Part shown: positions 1 through 8,393 of the stretch, piece by piece
Position numbering within the stretch: the first letter of the stretch is position 1
Layout: each line of letters begins with the position of its first letter
From: Paracoccus pantotrophus
Lineage (GTDB): Bacteria > Pseudomonadota > Alphaproteobacteria > Rhodobacterales > Rhodobacteraceae
Assembly (NCBI RefSeq): GCF_008824185.1
Contig: NZ_CP044426.1
Span: 1,992,501-2,056,500 of the forward strand
Reading direction: 5' to 3'
Length of the DNA stretch: 64,000 nucleotides
The notes under the pieces: model-generated
The model's input: the letters and a program-made list of their open reading frames with translations, nothing else
What the model was told of the DNA's origin: nothing
Database searches by the model: none
Program-made: the position numbers and the translations under genes

Positions 1-555
1 GATCGTGTTCACGCGGATGCCGAAGGGCGCAAGCTCGATGGCGCTGGCCTTTGTCAGCCCCTCGATTCCCCATTTCGTCGCGCAATAGACGGAACGGTCC
101 GCCGCGCCGATATGCCCCATCTGCGACGACATGTTGATGATCGACCCGCCCCGCCCCAGATCGCGCATCCGCCGCGCCACGCTTTGCAGCGCAAAGAAGG
201 CCGCGCGCAGGTTGAGGCCCGCGATGGCATCGAAATCCTCTTCCGTGACCTCGACCAGCGGGCGCGGGCGGTTGGTGCCCGCGTTGTTGACAAAGATGTC
301 CAGCCGCCCCAGCCCCTCGGCCAAGGCACGGAAAGCGCCCACGTCGGTCACGTCGCAGGGGATGGCGCGGGCCTTGAGGCCCTGCGCCACCAGCGCCTCG
401 GCCGCATCGGAAATCTCGGCCGCGCTGCGGGCGCAGAGGATGACCTCGGCGCCGGCCTGCGCATAGACCTCGGCGATGGCGCGGCCGATGCCTCGGCCCG
501 CGCCCGTGACCAGCGCGACACGGCCGTTCAGCGAGAAATCGGGCATCGGGTTCAT
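1..555 (-). CDS. SDR-family oxidoreductase, C-terminus cut by window edge
   Basis: NAD(P)-dependent short-chain dehydrogenase of which 185 N-terminal residues are visible. Seen: a Rossmann motif TGAGRGIG near residue 17, NNAG near residue 88, and the start of the catalytic triad with Ser in INMSS and Y-x-x-x-K as YCATK. The ATG at 555 overlaps the stop of the upstream 137-aa gene (ATGA), so the two are translationally coupled in the operon that starts with the binding protein at 7587. Inference: it oxidises or reduces a hydroxy/keto intermediate of the same pathway. The substrate cannot be read from sequence. Confidence 0.9.
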   Translation of the reverse strand, partial: MNPMPDFSLNGRVALVTGAGRGIGRAIAEVYAQAGAEVILCARSAAEISDAAEALVAQGLKARAIPCDVTDVGAFRALAEGLGRLDIFVNNAGTNRPRPLVEVTEEDFDAIAGLNLRAAFFALQSVARRMRDLGRGGSIINMSSQMGHIGAADRSVYCATKWGIEGLTKASAIELAPFGIRVNTI

Positions 556-965
556 CGGGCAGCCTTTCCGTAGCGGATGGCGTCGCCGGCATGGCGGCGG
601 ACGCGGATTTGGGCCTGTTCGGCATGACCGGCAAGGCCCTCGATCATGCGCCGGCGCAAGCAAGGGCGCGCTGGCGTCGACAGGGCGTGATCGGTCCCGA
701 TGGCCCTGTCGCCGCCTGCGACATGGGAGTGCGGGCCAAGGAACGGCGCGCCGTAAGTGAGCCCGTGCGCCGGATACAGGCCGTCGCGGTCGGTCATCCG
801 CACATGCCGGTTGGCGATGTCTTTGGCGGCCCGCAACATCCCGTCACGGATTGCCCTGCCATGGTCCCGCCACCAGGCGGTCGCCTCGACCCTGTCGCGG
901 AGGCGGCAGGTGTCCCCAGTGCGGGCGGCGGCGGCGCGACCGGGTTCCAGATCGGTGATTGCCAT
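552..965 (-). CDS. Hypothetical 137-aa protein in the carnitine-type operon
   Basis: No family recognised. The protein is Arg/Ala-rich, with a central WWRDHGRAIRDG stretch and no signal peptide or membrane segment. Two things support a real gene: its ATG lies 8 nt after the BKACE stop behind a GGGGAA ribosome-binding site, and its TGA overlaps the ATG of the following SDR. The C-terminal third is rich in Arg and low in complexity, so the frame could be a decayed remnant of a longer enzyme. The opposite strand is open over the same stretch, which is common at this GC content and is not evidence for a gene there. Confidence 0.4.
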   Translation of the reverse strand: MAITDLEPGRAAAARTGDTCRLRDRVEATAWWRDHGRAIRDGMLRAAKDIANRHVRMTDRDGLYPAHGLTYGAPFLGPHSHVAGGDRAIGTDHALSTPARPCLRRRMIEGLAGHAEQAQIRVRRHAGDAIRYGKAAR

Positions 966-973
966 GATTTCCC

Positions 974-1906
974 CTAGAAATTGACCTGATCGCCGCCCTT
1001 CAGCGCCAGAAATTCGCGCGCTTCGGCGGGCGTTGCGACCTCAAGGCCCAGCCCCTCGACGATCTGCCGCGCGGCGCGGACCTGCTGGGCATTGGTTTCC
1101 GCAAGGCGGCCCTTGCCCGCCCAGAGATTGTCCTCCAACCCGACGCGGATATGCCCGCCCATCGAGGCCGACATGGCGGCGATGTTGAGCTGGTTGCGCC
1201 CGGCGCCGAGCACCGACCAGCGGTAATCCTCGCCAAACAGCCGGTCGGCGGTGCGCTTCATGTGCAGCACGTCGTCGGGATGCGCGCCGATGCCGCCCAT
1301 CAGCCCGAACACGGTCTGGATGAACAGCGGCCCGCTGACCAGCCCGCGATCGTGGAAATGCTTGAGGTTGTAGAGATGCGAGGTGTCGTAGCACTCGAAC
1401 TCGAAGCGGGTGCCGTTCGCGCCAAGCGTGGTCATCACATGTTCCACATCACCGAAGGTGTTGCGGAAAATGATGTCCTTGTTGCCCAGGTAATCCCGCT
1501 CCCACTGGTGCTTCAGCTGGGATTGATAGCGGCCGAGCATGGGAAACAGGCCGAAATTCATCGTACCCATGTTCAGCGAGGCGAGTTCGGGGCGATAATG
1601 CTGCGCGGGCTGGATACGCTCGGCGATGCTCATGGTCGGCGCACCGCCGGTGGTGATGTTCAGCACGGCATCGGTTGCCTGCCTGATGACGCCAAGAATG
1701 GGGTTGAAGGCCTCGACGCTCTGGTCGGGGCGGCCGTCGCCCTCGGCTCGGGCGTGCAGATGGACGACCGCCGCGCCCGCCTCGGCCGCGCCGATGGCCG
1801 CCTCCGCGATCTCGGAGGCCGAGACCGGCAGATAGGGCGACATGGACGGGGTGTGGATTGCCCCGGTCACGGCGCAGGTGATGATGACTTTGCCTTGAAG
1901 GCTCAT
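974..1906 (-). CDS. Beta-keto acid cleavage enzyme (BKACE, DUF849)
   Basis: 310-aa member of the BKACE/3-keto-5-aminohexanoate cleavage family, zinc enzymes that join a beta-keto acid with acetyl-CoA to give acetoacetate and a new CoA ester. Seen: full family length, ITCAVTGAIHTPSMSPYLP near the N-terminus and the metal-binding HLHAR (His49, His51). It follows the dehydrogenase gene by 18 nt with an AGGAG site. Known: in carnitine breakdown the dehydrogenase makes 3-dehydrocarnitine and BKACE cleaves it toward betaine and acetoacetate. The same pairing could serve other 3-hydroxy acids, so the substrate is inferred only. Confidence 0.87.
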   Translation of the reverse strand: MSLQGKVIITCAVTGAIHTPSMSPYLPVSASEIAEAAIGAAEAGAAVVHLHARAEGDGRPDQSVEAFNPILGVIRQATDAVLNITTGGAPTMSIAERIQPAQHYRPELASLNMGTMNFGLFPMLGRYQSQLKHQWERDYLGNKDIIFRNTFGDVEHVMTTLGANGTRFEFECYDTSHLYNLKHFHDRGLVSGPLFIQTVFGLMGGIGAHPDDVLHMKRTADRLFGEDYRWSVLGAGRNQLNIAAMSASMGGHIRVGLEDNLWAGKGRLAETNAQQVRAARQIVEGLGLEVATPAEAREFLALKGGDQVNF

Positions 1907-1924
1907 GGCTTGCTCCTGAGGGTC

Positions 1925-2860
1925 TTATCGTTGGGACTGGTCGGCCAGATGGCGGGCCAGGGCGGCTAGGCGGCCGTCGCGCCAGTCCTGGCGGGCGCGG
2001 ATGGCCTGCGGGGTCGCGGCGTCCGGGAAGGCCGCGCCAAGGATTGCGGCGGCCTCGGGCGTGAAGGCCTCGGCGCGGGCGGCGGTTTTCGCCAGGTCGG
2101 CCATCATCTGCCCGTAGCGGCTCAGATAGTCCCCCGCTCCGCCGGGCGCGTTGAGATTGATCGTCTCCATCGGGCCCATGAAGGCCCAGCGGCGACCAAG
2201 CCCGTGGCGGATCGTGTCGTCCAGGCCCTGCGCATCGACATAGCCCTGTTCGATCAGGCGCAGGCTTTCGGCCAGCACCACCGCTTGCAGGCGGTTCAGG
2301 ATGAAGCCGTCGATCTCGCGCTTCAGCACCACGGGCACCTGGCCGGCACGGGCATAGATGGCGCGGGCGCGGGCGGTGACAGCCGGGTCGGTGAAGGGGG
2401 CGGGGGCGATCTCGACCACCGGGACCAGATGCGGCGGGTTGACCGGATGGCCGACGAGGCAGCGCGACGCCCCCGGCAGGCCCTCGGCGAAGGCCGAGGC
2501 CATGAGGGCCGAGGAACTGGAGGCGAGGATCACCTCGGGGGCCGCCAGCCCGTCCAGCCGTGCGAAAAGCTCGCGCTTGACGGCCAGAACCTCGGGGCCG
2601 CTTTCCTGTACCAGTTCGGCCCCCTCCAGCGCCTCGGCCAGGTCCGGCACGGCGCGGATGCGCGCGGCGGTGGCAGCGGGATCCGCGCCCGCCTGCCCGA
2701 AGGGCGCGGTCTGCGCGATCATGGCGGCGATATCGCCGTCCAGCCGCGCCAGCACCTGCGGGTCGTGGTCCCAGACCCGGACCTCGAACCCGGCGCGGGC
2801 AAAGACGAAAGCCCAGGCGCGGCCGATCAGGCCCGCGCCGACGATGGCGATATGAGACAT
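1925..2860 (-). CDS. 3-hydroxyacid dehydrogenase, L-carnitine dehydrogenase/lambda-crystallin type
   Basis: 311-aa NAD-dependent dehydrogenase of the 3-hydroxyacyl-CoA dehydrogenase superfamily. Seen: the dinucleotide motif GAGLIG (residues 8-13), an acidic residue ending beta-2 (WDHDP), SSSSALMAS, and the catalytic-His segment VGHPVNPPHLVP typical of L-carnitine dehydrogenase and L-gulonate 3-dehydrogenase. It lacks the C-terminal thioesterase domain fused in some rhizobial carnitine dehydrogenases. It lies 9 nt after the transporter fusion and directly before BKACE, which favours oxidation of a 3-hydroxy acid such as L-carnitine to the 3-keto acid that BKACE cleaves. L-gulonate or another hydroxy acid remains possible. 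Confidence 0.82.
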   Translation of the reverse strand: MSHIAIVGAGLIGRAWAFVFARAGFEVRVWDHDPQVLARLDGDIAAMIAQTAPFGQAGADPAATAARIRAVPDLAEALEGAELVQESGPEVLAVKRELFARLDGLAAPEVILASSSSALMASAFAEGLPGASRCLVGHPVNPPHLVPVVEIAPAPFTDPAVTARARAIYARAGQVPVVLKREIDGFILNRLQAVVLAESLRLIEQGYVDAQGLDDTIRHGLGRRWAFMGPMETINLNAPGGAGDYLSRYGQMMADLAKTAARAEAFTPEAAAILGAAFPDAATPQAIRARQDWRDGRLAALARHLADQSQR

Positions 2861-2869
2861 GCGCCCCCC

Positions 2870-5386
2870 CTACATCCACAGCATTTCGCGCCGCAGCTCG
2901 ATATCCTCGGCGATGCGGCGGGATTCGATTTCATGCAGCACGCGACCGCGCTCCAGCACGATGGTGCGGTCCGACAGCGCCAGCGCCAGGTCGAGGTTAT
3001 GGTCCACGATCACGATCGACAGCCGGTCGCGCAGCTTGTCGAAGGTACGGAACAGCTGCTCGACCACCGCCGGGGCCAACCCCTCGAAGGGCTCGTCCAG
3101 CAGCAGGACGCGGATGTCGCCCGACAGCGCGCGGGCCACCGCGGCCATCTGCTGCTCGCCGCCCGACATGCTGTCGGCGGGCGTATCCAGGCGCTCGCGC
3201 AGGCGCGGGAAATATTCCAGGATTTCCTCCAGCGACCAATGCGTGCCCTCGCCCGTCTGGCGGCGGATGCGGCCCAGTTCCAGGTTCTCGCGCACGGTCA
3301 TTCCGGCGAAAAGCCCCCGGCCCTGCGGCACATAGCCGATGCCGAGCCGCGCGATCCGGGCGCTGGACAGGCCCGCAAGCTCGTGCTCCATCAGCCCCAC
3401 CGAGCCCGAGGACGGCGCCACGATCCCCGTAACCGCCTTCAGCACCGAGGATTTCCCCGCGCCGTTGCGGCCCAGCAGCGCCAGGATCTCGCCCTTGTGC
3501 AGATCGAAGCTGACATCCTGCAGGATATGGCTCTTGCCGTAATGCAGGTTCACCTTGTCGAGCCTGAGGATCCGTTCCGCCGAGAATTGCCCCTGCCGCG
3601 CCGAGGCGGCGACCGCGCTGGTGCCCGAGCCGATATAGATGTCGCGCACCTCGCGCGAGTTGCGGGCATCGTCCACCGTGCCATCGACCAGCACCTTGCC
3701 GTCGGCCATGACGGTGACGTGGTCGGCAAGCTCGAACACGCGGTCGATGTCATGCTCGACCAGCAGCACCGGCAAGCTTTTCGAGACGTCCTTGATCAGC
3801 AGGCCCACCCGCTCGCGCTCGGCCACCGAAAGACCGGCAAGGGGTTCGTCCGCCAGCAGGATGCGCGGCTCGGTCGCCAGCGCCAGGCCCAGGTCCAGCA
3901 GCCGCTGCCCGCCATAGGACAGCGAACCGGCGCGGGCATTCTCCATTCCGGCCAGACCGACCCAGTTGATCATCTCCTCGACCTTTTCATGGACCTGCGC
4001 AACGCTGGCGGTCGAGCGCAGCATGGAGTTGCGGCTGGGATCTCGGGCCTGAACGGCCAGGCGGATATTCTCGCGCACGGTCAGCTCGGGGAAGAGGTTG
4101 GTGATCTGGAAGGATCGTCCCAGCCCGAGGTTCGATATGCGGTCCGCCGACTGTCCCGAAATGTCCTGCCCCAGCAACGAGACCCGGCCCGCACTGGTCG
4201 GAACGATCCCCGACATCAGGTTGAACGCCGTGGTCTTGCCGGCACCGTTGGGACCAAGCAGGGCGTGAAGCGTGCGGTCCCTGACCCGCAGCGAGACATC
4301 GTCGACCGCCTTGATCGCGCGAAAATTCTTGGAGATTCCTTCCGCCACCAGCACGTCGCCGCCGCCGCCATCGCGCCCGGCGATGGCACGGGGCAAGGGA
4401 TAGTCGCCGGTCCTTCGGTCGGCCATGGCCGCCCCGATCTCGGGCTCGGGAAAGAAGCGGCGGCGGAACTGCGCGCCGATGCCGATCATGCCCTGCCGCG
4501 CGAAGATCACGAAGCCCAGGAAGATCAGGCCGAACCAGAGCAGCCAGTTCTCGGTATACATCGACAGGTATTCGCGGAAGAGGATATAGAACAGCGCGCC
4601 GAGCGCCGGCCCCAGATAGCCGCGCATTCCGCCGATCACGACCATGGCCAGCAGCTCGCCCGAGAAGATGATCGACATCGGCTCGGCCGAGGTCATGCGG
4701 TTCTTGTAAAGCAGAAGCGCCCCGGCCAACCCGGTGATCACGGCCGAGAGGACGAAGGCTTTCAGCTTGTAGCGGCGCACATCGTAGCCAAGCGCCTGCG
4801 CGCGGCCATCGTTTTCGCGGATCGCCTCCAGGACCGAGCCGAAGGGCGATTGCAGCACCCGCTGAAGCAGCACGATCACCGCAAAACCCAGCAGGGCCAC
4901 GAAGACGTAGAAATTGAGGTTGTTGTCCAGCAGCGCCGGGCGCTCGATCCCGCCGAGGCCGTTCTCGCCCCCGGTCACGTCGGTCCAGCGAAAGGCCAGT
5001 TGAAAGCCCATCGCCGAAAGCGCCAGCGTCATCAGCGAGAAATAGACCCCGCGCCGCCGCAGCACCAGAAAGCCGACAAGCGCCGCGACCAGCGCCGTCG
5101 CGGCCACCGCGACGATCAGCGCAACCGCCATGCTGGCATTGCCCAGCGACCGCGCGGTCAGACCCGCGACATAGGCCGCCGTCCCGAACCAGATGCCATG
5201 TCCGAAGGACACCAGGCCGGTATAGCCCACCAGCACGTTGAGCCCCATTGCGGCCAGCGCGAAGATCACCACCTCGACCGCGGAATTGGCACCCAGCCCG
5301 ATCCGGCTCAGCAGGACCGGCAGCACCACCAGCGCCAGCGCCACGATCAGCAGGTTCTTCACCGCCAGGAATTTTTGGGAAGTCAT
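2870..5386 (-). CDS. Branched-chain-type ABC transporter LivM-LivG-LivF triple fusion
   Basis: 838-aa single chain that joins three normally separate subunits. Residues about 1-320 are a LivM-like permease with multiple hydrophobic segments and the FGHGIWFG loop. About 340-580 are a LivG-like ATPase (Walker A GPNGAGKTT near 378, LSYGGQ, ADEPLAGL). About 600-838 are a LivF-like ATPase (GRNGAGKSS near 640, MSGGEQQ, LLDEPFEG). The frame also opens at a TTG (5401). The ATG at 5386 is preferred because it sits 6 nt after an AGG and 7 nt after the livH stop. Acts in the inner membrane with LivH and the binding protein. A fused permease and two ATPases fix the subunit ratio 1:1:1. Confidence 0.93.
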   Translation of the reverse strand: MTSQKFLAVKNLLIVALALVVLPVLLSRIGLGANSAVEVVIFALAAMGLNVLVGYTGLVSFGHGIWFGTAAYVAGLTARSLGNASMAVALIVAVAATALVAALVGFLVLRRRGVYFSLMTLALSAMGFQLAFRWTDVTGGENGLGGIERPALLDNNLNFYVFVALLGFAVIVLLQRVLQSPFGSVLEAIRENDGRAQALGYDVRRYKLKAFVLSAVITGLAGALLLYKNRMTSAEPMSIIFSGELLAMVVIGGMRGYLGPALGALFYILFREYLSMYTENWLLWFGLIFLGFVIFARQGMIGIGAQFRRRFFPEPEIGAAMADRRTGDYPLPRAIAGRDGGGGDVLVAEGISKNFRAIKAVDDVSLRVRDRTLHALLGPNGAGKTTAFNLMSGIVPTSAGRVSLLGQDISGQSADRISNLGLGRSFQITNLFPELTVRENIRLAVQARDPSRNSMLRSTASVAQVHEKVEEMINWVGLAGMENARAGSLSYGGQRLLDLGLALATEPRILLADEPLAGLSVAERERVGLLIKDVSKSLPVLLVEHDIDRVFELADHVTVMADGKVLVDGTVDDARNSREVRDIYIGSGTSAVAASARQGQFSAERILRLDKVNLHYGKSHILQDVSFDLHKGEILALLGRNGAGKSSVLKAVTGIVAPSSGSVGLMEHELAGLSSARIARLGIGYVPQGRGLFAGMTVRENLELGRIRRQTGEGTHWSLEEILEYFPRLRERLDTPADSMSGGEQQMAAVARALSGDIRVLLLDEPFEGLAPAVVEQLFRTFDKLRDRLSIVIVDHNLDLALALSDRTIVLERGRVLHEIESRRIAEDIELRREMLWM

Positions 5387-5393
5387 CTGAAAC

Positions 5394-6269
5394 CTATTCA
5401 AAGCGGGTGATGCGTTCGCCCAGCAGCCCGCGCGGCCGCAGGAACAGCACGACGAACATCAGCAGGTAGATGGCCAGCATCGAATATTGCGTATAGCCGA
5501 TGCCGATCATCAGCCCCTTGACCAGCCCGACCAGCAGCGCGGCCACGACCACGCCCCAGAACGAGCCCAGCCCCCCGATCACCACGACGACGAAGGCGGC
5601 CGTCCCGACCTCGACCCCCATCATCGGGTGGACGGGCTGCAGGGGCGCCATCAGCACGCCCGCGAGCGCCGCGATGGCAATGGCGATGGCCACCACCGCC
5701 GACAGATAGGGCCGCAGCGAAATCCCCAGCGTGCCGAGGATGTCGGGGTTCTGGATGCCCGCCCGCACGATGCGCCCGAAGGCGGTCCTGTTCAGCAGCA
5801 CCCAGACCGCCGCCACCGTCGCGATGGCGATGCCGATCAGGAAGAAGCGATAGCGCGAATAGACGAAATCGCCCATGAAGACCTGCCCGCGCAGTTCATT
5901 GGGCATGGAATAGGCGCGTGGCGAGGCGCCGAAATACCAGCGCAGGCTCTGTTCGATGATCATCGAAAGCGCAAAGGTCAGCAGCAGCGAATAAAGCGGA
6001 TCCTCGCGGTAGAAACGGGCGAACAGCGTGCGCTCGACCACCATCGCGACGCCCGCCGCGATCAGCGGGCCGACGATCAGCGCGCCGAAGAAACCGATAT
6101 GCGGCGTCAGCACCAGCGCCAGATAGGCGCCAAGCGTGAAGAACGCTCCATGCGCAAGGTTGACGATCCCCCCAAGCGAAAAGATCAGCGACAGCCCCAG
6201 CGCGATCAGCATGTAATAGAAGCCGTCAAGCAACCCGTTCAGAAGCTGCGAAAGAAAGACCAATGTCAT
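5394..6269 (-). CDS. Branched-chain-type ABC transporter permease LivH
   Basis: 291-aa integral membrane permease of the LivH family. Seen: about eight hydrophobic segments, the family motif GGIVNLAHGAFFTLGAY near residue 35, and VVVVIGGLGSFWGVV near residue 230. It pairs with the LivM part of the downstream fusion to form the membrane channel. The binding-protein gene lies 76 nt upstream, separated by a perfect stem-loop that probably lowers livH expression relative to the binding protein. Substrate inferred from the neighbouring carnitine-type enzymes, not from the permease. Confidence 0.94.
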   Translation of the reverse strand: MTLVFLSQLLNGLLDGFYYMLIALGLSLIFSLGGIVNLAHGAFFTLGAYLALVLTPHIGFFGALIVGPLIAAGVAMVVERTLFARFYREDPLYSLLLTFALSMIIEQSLRWYFGASPRAYSMPNELRGQVFMGDFVYSRYRFFLIGIAIATVAAVWVLLNRTAFGRIVRAGIQNPDILGTLGISLRPYLSAVVAIAIAIAALAGVLMAPLQPVHPMMGVEVGTAAFVVVVIGGLGSFWGVVVAALLVGLVKGLMIGIGYTQYSMLAIYLLMFVVLFLRPRGLLGERITRFE

Positions 6270-6299
6270 GAAGCATCCCCGTTATCATGCGAGATGATC

Positions 6300-6322
6300 G
6301 GGCGCGTCGCCCGGACGCGCCC
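6300..6322 (-). terminator. Intercistronic stem-loop between binding protein and livH
   Basis: Perfect 9-bp inverted repeat (GGGCGCGTC / GACGCGCCC) with a 5-base loop in the 76-nt gap between the binding-protein stop and the livH start. No U-run follows on the minus strand, so it is more likely a partial terminator or an mRNA-stabilising end than a full stop. Similar hairpins follow the other two ABC binding-protein genes in this window. Confidence 0.6.
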
Positions 6323-6345
6323 TGCCCTTGCGGGTTTTTCCGGGA

Positions 6346-7587
6346 TCAGAAGGTGCAGTCGCCGCCGACCGCGCCCTTGATCAGCTCATCCAGCGGCACC
6401 TCCGCGCCGGGCAGCGCGCCCGAGGTGGTGAAGATGTCCCATTCGTTCTGCGCCTCGGACGGATCGAGGGCGGTGACGGCATAGACCTCTTGCAAAAGCT
6501 GGTGCGTCGCGGTGTCGAAGCGGCCCTTGCGATCCTTGAGGATGTCGAACTCGGTCGCCGGGTCTTCCAGAAACTCGATCAGCGCCGCAGTGTCGGTGCC
6601 GCCGGTCTTCGCGATCGCCTCGGCAGCGATGCGCACGGCGATATAGTCGGAATAGGCCTGGTTTTCCGCGGGCTTGCCATATTTCGCCTGGAAGGCCTGC
6701 GCAAAGGCCTGCGAGGCATCGGTCTGCACCTGGTGGGTCCAGATGCAGGGCCAAGTGCCCTTGAAATCCTGCGGCCCGGTCGCCCATGCGATGCTGCTGT
6801 TATAGTCGAAGCCGCCCAGCGGGATGTCCAGGCCGAACTCGCCATATTGTTTCATGAAGCTGGCCCCCGAAGTGCCGGCCAGGTTCACGACGATCAGGTC
6901 GGGCTGGACATTGCGGATGTTCAGCAGATGCGACGAGAAATCGGTCGCATCGGTCGGGATCAGCTCGTCGCCGACCGCCTGCCCGCCGTTCCGTTCAAGA
7001 AAGCCAAGCGCACCGTGGCGCAGGTCGTGCCCGAAAGCGTAGTCGGAGCTGAGGATGAACCATTTCTTGTCCTTCACCATGTCGTTCTGAAGGAAATACT
7101 GGCCCTCGGCGTTCACATACATGACGTTCTGCGCCTCGGTATGGAACATGGTGCGCTTGCAGTCGCTGCCGCGCAGCGTGTCCGAATTGGCGCCGGTGTT
7201 GATGAACAGCTTGTTCGCCCGCGCCGTCACCTGCGCGATGGACAGCGCCGAGGCCGAAGAGATCTCGCCGATGATCATCGCCAGATCGCCGCGCTCGACC
7301 ATGCGCTCGGCCTTGGTGGTGGCGGTCTGGGGGTTGACGGAATCCTCCTTCACCACGGTCAGCGGACGGCCGTTGATGCCGCCCTTGGCGTTGATCTCCT
7401 CGACCGCAAGATCCACGGCCATCACCGCATATTCGCCCATCGGGCCCAGGAAACCCGTGCGCGGGGTCAGATGGCCCAGGACCACCGGGTCGCTTTGCGC
7501 GCGCAAAAGCCCCGGCGCGGCCAGCGTCACAAGCCCCGCCGCCGTTCCGGTCTTGAGCAGCTGTCGCCGGCCAATCGTTCTGATCAT
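6346..7587 (-). CDS. Periplasmic substrate-binding protein, LivJ/Leu-Ile-Val type
   Basis: 413-aa type-I periplasmic binding protein of the branched-chain amino acid/amide family. Seen: an N-terminal Tat-like signal with GRRQLLK at residues 6-12, a hydrophobic stretch ending LRAQ, then VVLGHLTPRTGFLGPMG and the EINAKGGINGRPL motif. A GGAGGAGA site lies just before the ATG at 7587, which makes this start better than the ATG five codons upstream that is itself part of the ribosome-binding site. First gene of the transport-catabolism operon, divergent from a GntR gene. Twin-arginine export of such a protein suggests folding before export. Ligand unknown; a carnitine-like or hydroxy-acid ligand is inferred from context. 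Confidence 0.9.
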   Translation of the reverse strand: MIRTIGRRQLLKTGTAAGLVTLAAPGLLRAQSDPVVLGHLTPRTGFLGPMGEYAVMAVDLAVEEINAKGGINGRPLTVVKEDSVNPQTATTKAERMVERGDLAMIIGEISSASALSIAQVTARANKLFINTGANSDTLRGSDCKRTMFHTEAQNVMYVNAEGQYFLQNDMVKDKKWFILSSDYAFGHDLRHGALGFLERNGGQAVGDELIPTDATDFSSHLLNIRNVQPDLIVVNLAGTSGASFMKQYGEFGLDIPLGGFDYNSSIAWATGPQDFKGTWPCIWTHQVQTDASQAFAQAFQAKYGKPAENQAYSDYIAVRIAAEAIAKTGGTDTAALIEFLEDPATEFDILKDRKGRFDTATHQLLQEVYAVTALDPSEAQNEWDIFTTSGALPGAEVPLDELIKGAVGGDCTF

Positions 7588-7648
7588 GTCTTCTCCTCCC
7601 ATGAAACCGCGGGGTGATTGCCTGCACAGGCTTGACTTTTCGCCCCAT

Positions 7649-7671
7649 CAGTGTGATCACAGATCATACTG
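7649..7671. promoter_or_regulatory. Inverted-repeat operator in the divergent GntR/binding-protein promoter
   Basis: CAGTGTGATC-ACA-GATCATACTG: two 10-base arms with one mismatch around a 3-base centre. It lies 24 nt before the GntR ATG (7695) and 62 nt before the binding-protein ATG (7587). Size and place fit a GntR/FadR-subfamily dimer site controlling both directions. A TTGACT at 7632-7637 could be a -35 element for the GntR gene. The binding protein is inferred to be the adjacent regulator. Confidence 0.65.
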
Positions 7672-7694
7672 GAATCGAAAGCGGCCCTTTGTCA

Positions 7695-8393
7695 ATGACC
7701 GAACTAAGCAGCCCGCCCCGCCCATTGAAAACCGTGTCCCTGACCGGGCAAGTCTATGATGCCATTGCGGAAATGCTGCTGGACGGCACGCTGAAGCCCA
7801 GCAGCCGCACCTCGATCCGCGAATTGGGCGAACATCTGGGCGTTTCGACCATGCCGGTTCGCGAGGCGATCGGACGGCTGATCGCACAGGGCGCGCTGGC
7901 GATTCAGCGCAACAAGGCAGTGATCGTGCCGGCCATGGCGCCCGAGGATCTGCGCGACCTGGTCCGCACGCGCGTGCTGCTGGAATGCGAGGCCGCGCGG
8001 CTGGCAACCGACCGCATCCCCGAATCCGCCATTCACCGCATCCGCGAATTGCACGAACAGTTCAGCCGTGAACTCAGCGCCAACAACCGGGCCGAGGCGC
8101 TGACCCTGAACCGCCGCCTGCATTTCACGCTTTATGACGAGGCGCGCTCGCCCAGCCTGCGGCAGTTGATTGCGATCTCATGGCTGCGGGCCGGGCCGAT
8201 GATCTCGCTGGATCTGGGGCCACATAACGCGATCGAACGCGCCAGCCATTCCGTCGATGCCCACGGCCAGCTGGTCGAGGCGCTGCAAGCGCGCGACCGC
8301 GAGGCGGCGGCGGCGGCGATCCGCCTAGACATCACCACGGCGGCCGAGATCATCCTGGAACATCTGGCACATGCGGGGGAAAGCCAACCATGA
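7695..8393 (+). CDS. GntR-family (FadR subfamily) transcriptional regulator
   Basis: 232-aa regulator with an N-terminal winged helix (TSIRELGEHLGVSTMPVREA, about residues 40-60) and an all-helical C-terminal FCD-type ligand domain (LLECEAARLA, then a His-containing NRRLHFTLY segment that would hold a metal). The open frame extends upstream, but the ATG at 7695 gives the usual family length. Its stop overlaps the ATG of the next SDR (ATGA), so the two form a unit. The large inverted repeat 24 nt upstream is the likely operator. Inference: it represses the divergent transporter and hydroxy-acid operon until the substrate is present. Confidence 0.92.
   Translation: MTELSSPPRPLKTVSLTGQVYDAIAEMLLDGTLKPSSRTSIRELGEHLGVSTMPVREAIGRLIAQGALAIQRNKAVIVPAMAPEDLRDLVRTRVLLECEAARLATDRIPESAIHRIRELHEQFSRELSANNRAEALTLNRRLHFTLYDEARSPSLRQLIAISWLRAGPMISLDLGPHNAIERASHSVDAHGQLVEALQARDREAAAAAIRLDITTAAEIILEHLAHAGESQP

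Noticed and set aside
5386..5401. TTG start of the LivM-LivG-LivF fusion overlapping livH
   Set aside because: The ATG at 5386 has an AGG at good distance and follows the livH stop directly; TTG is rarely used and has no ribosome-binding site.
2204..5410. Open plus-strand frame of more than 1000 codons opposite the transporter and dehydrogenase genes
   Set aside because: It is the antisense shadow of well-conserved genes on the minus strand, low in hydrophobic residues, rich in Arg/His/Gln and without known motifs. Such long shadows are usual at this GC content.
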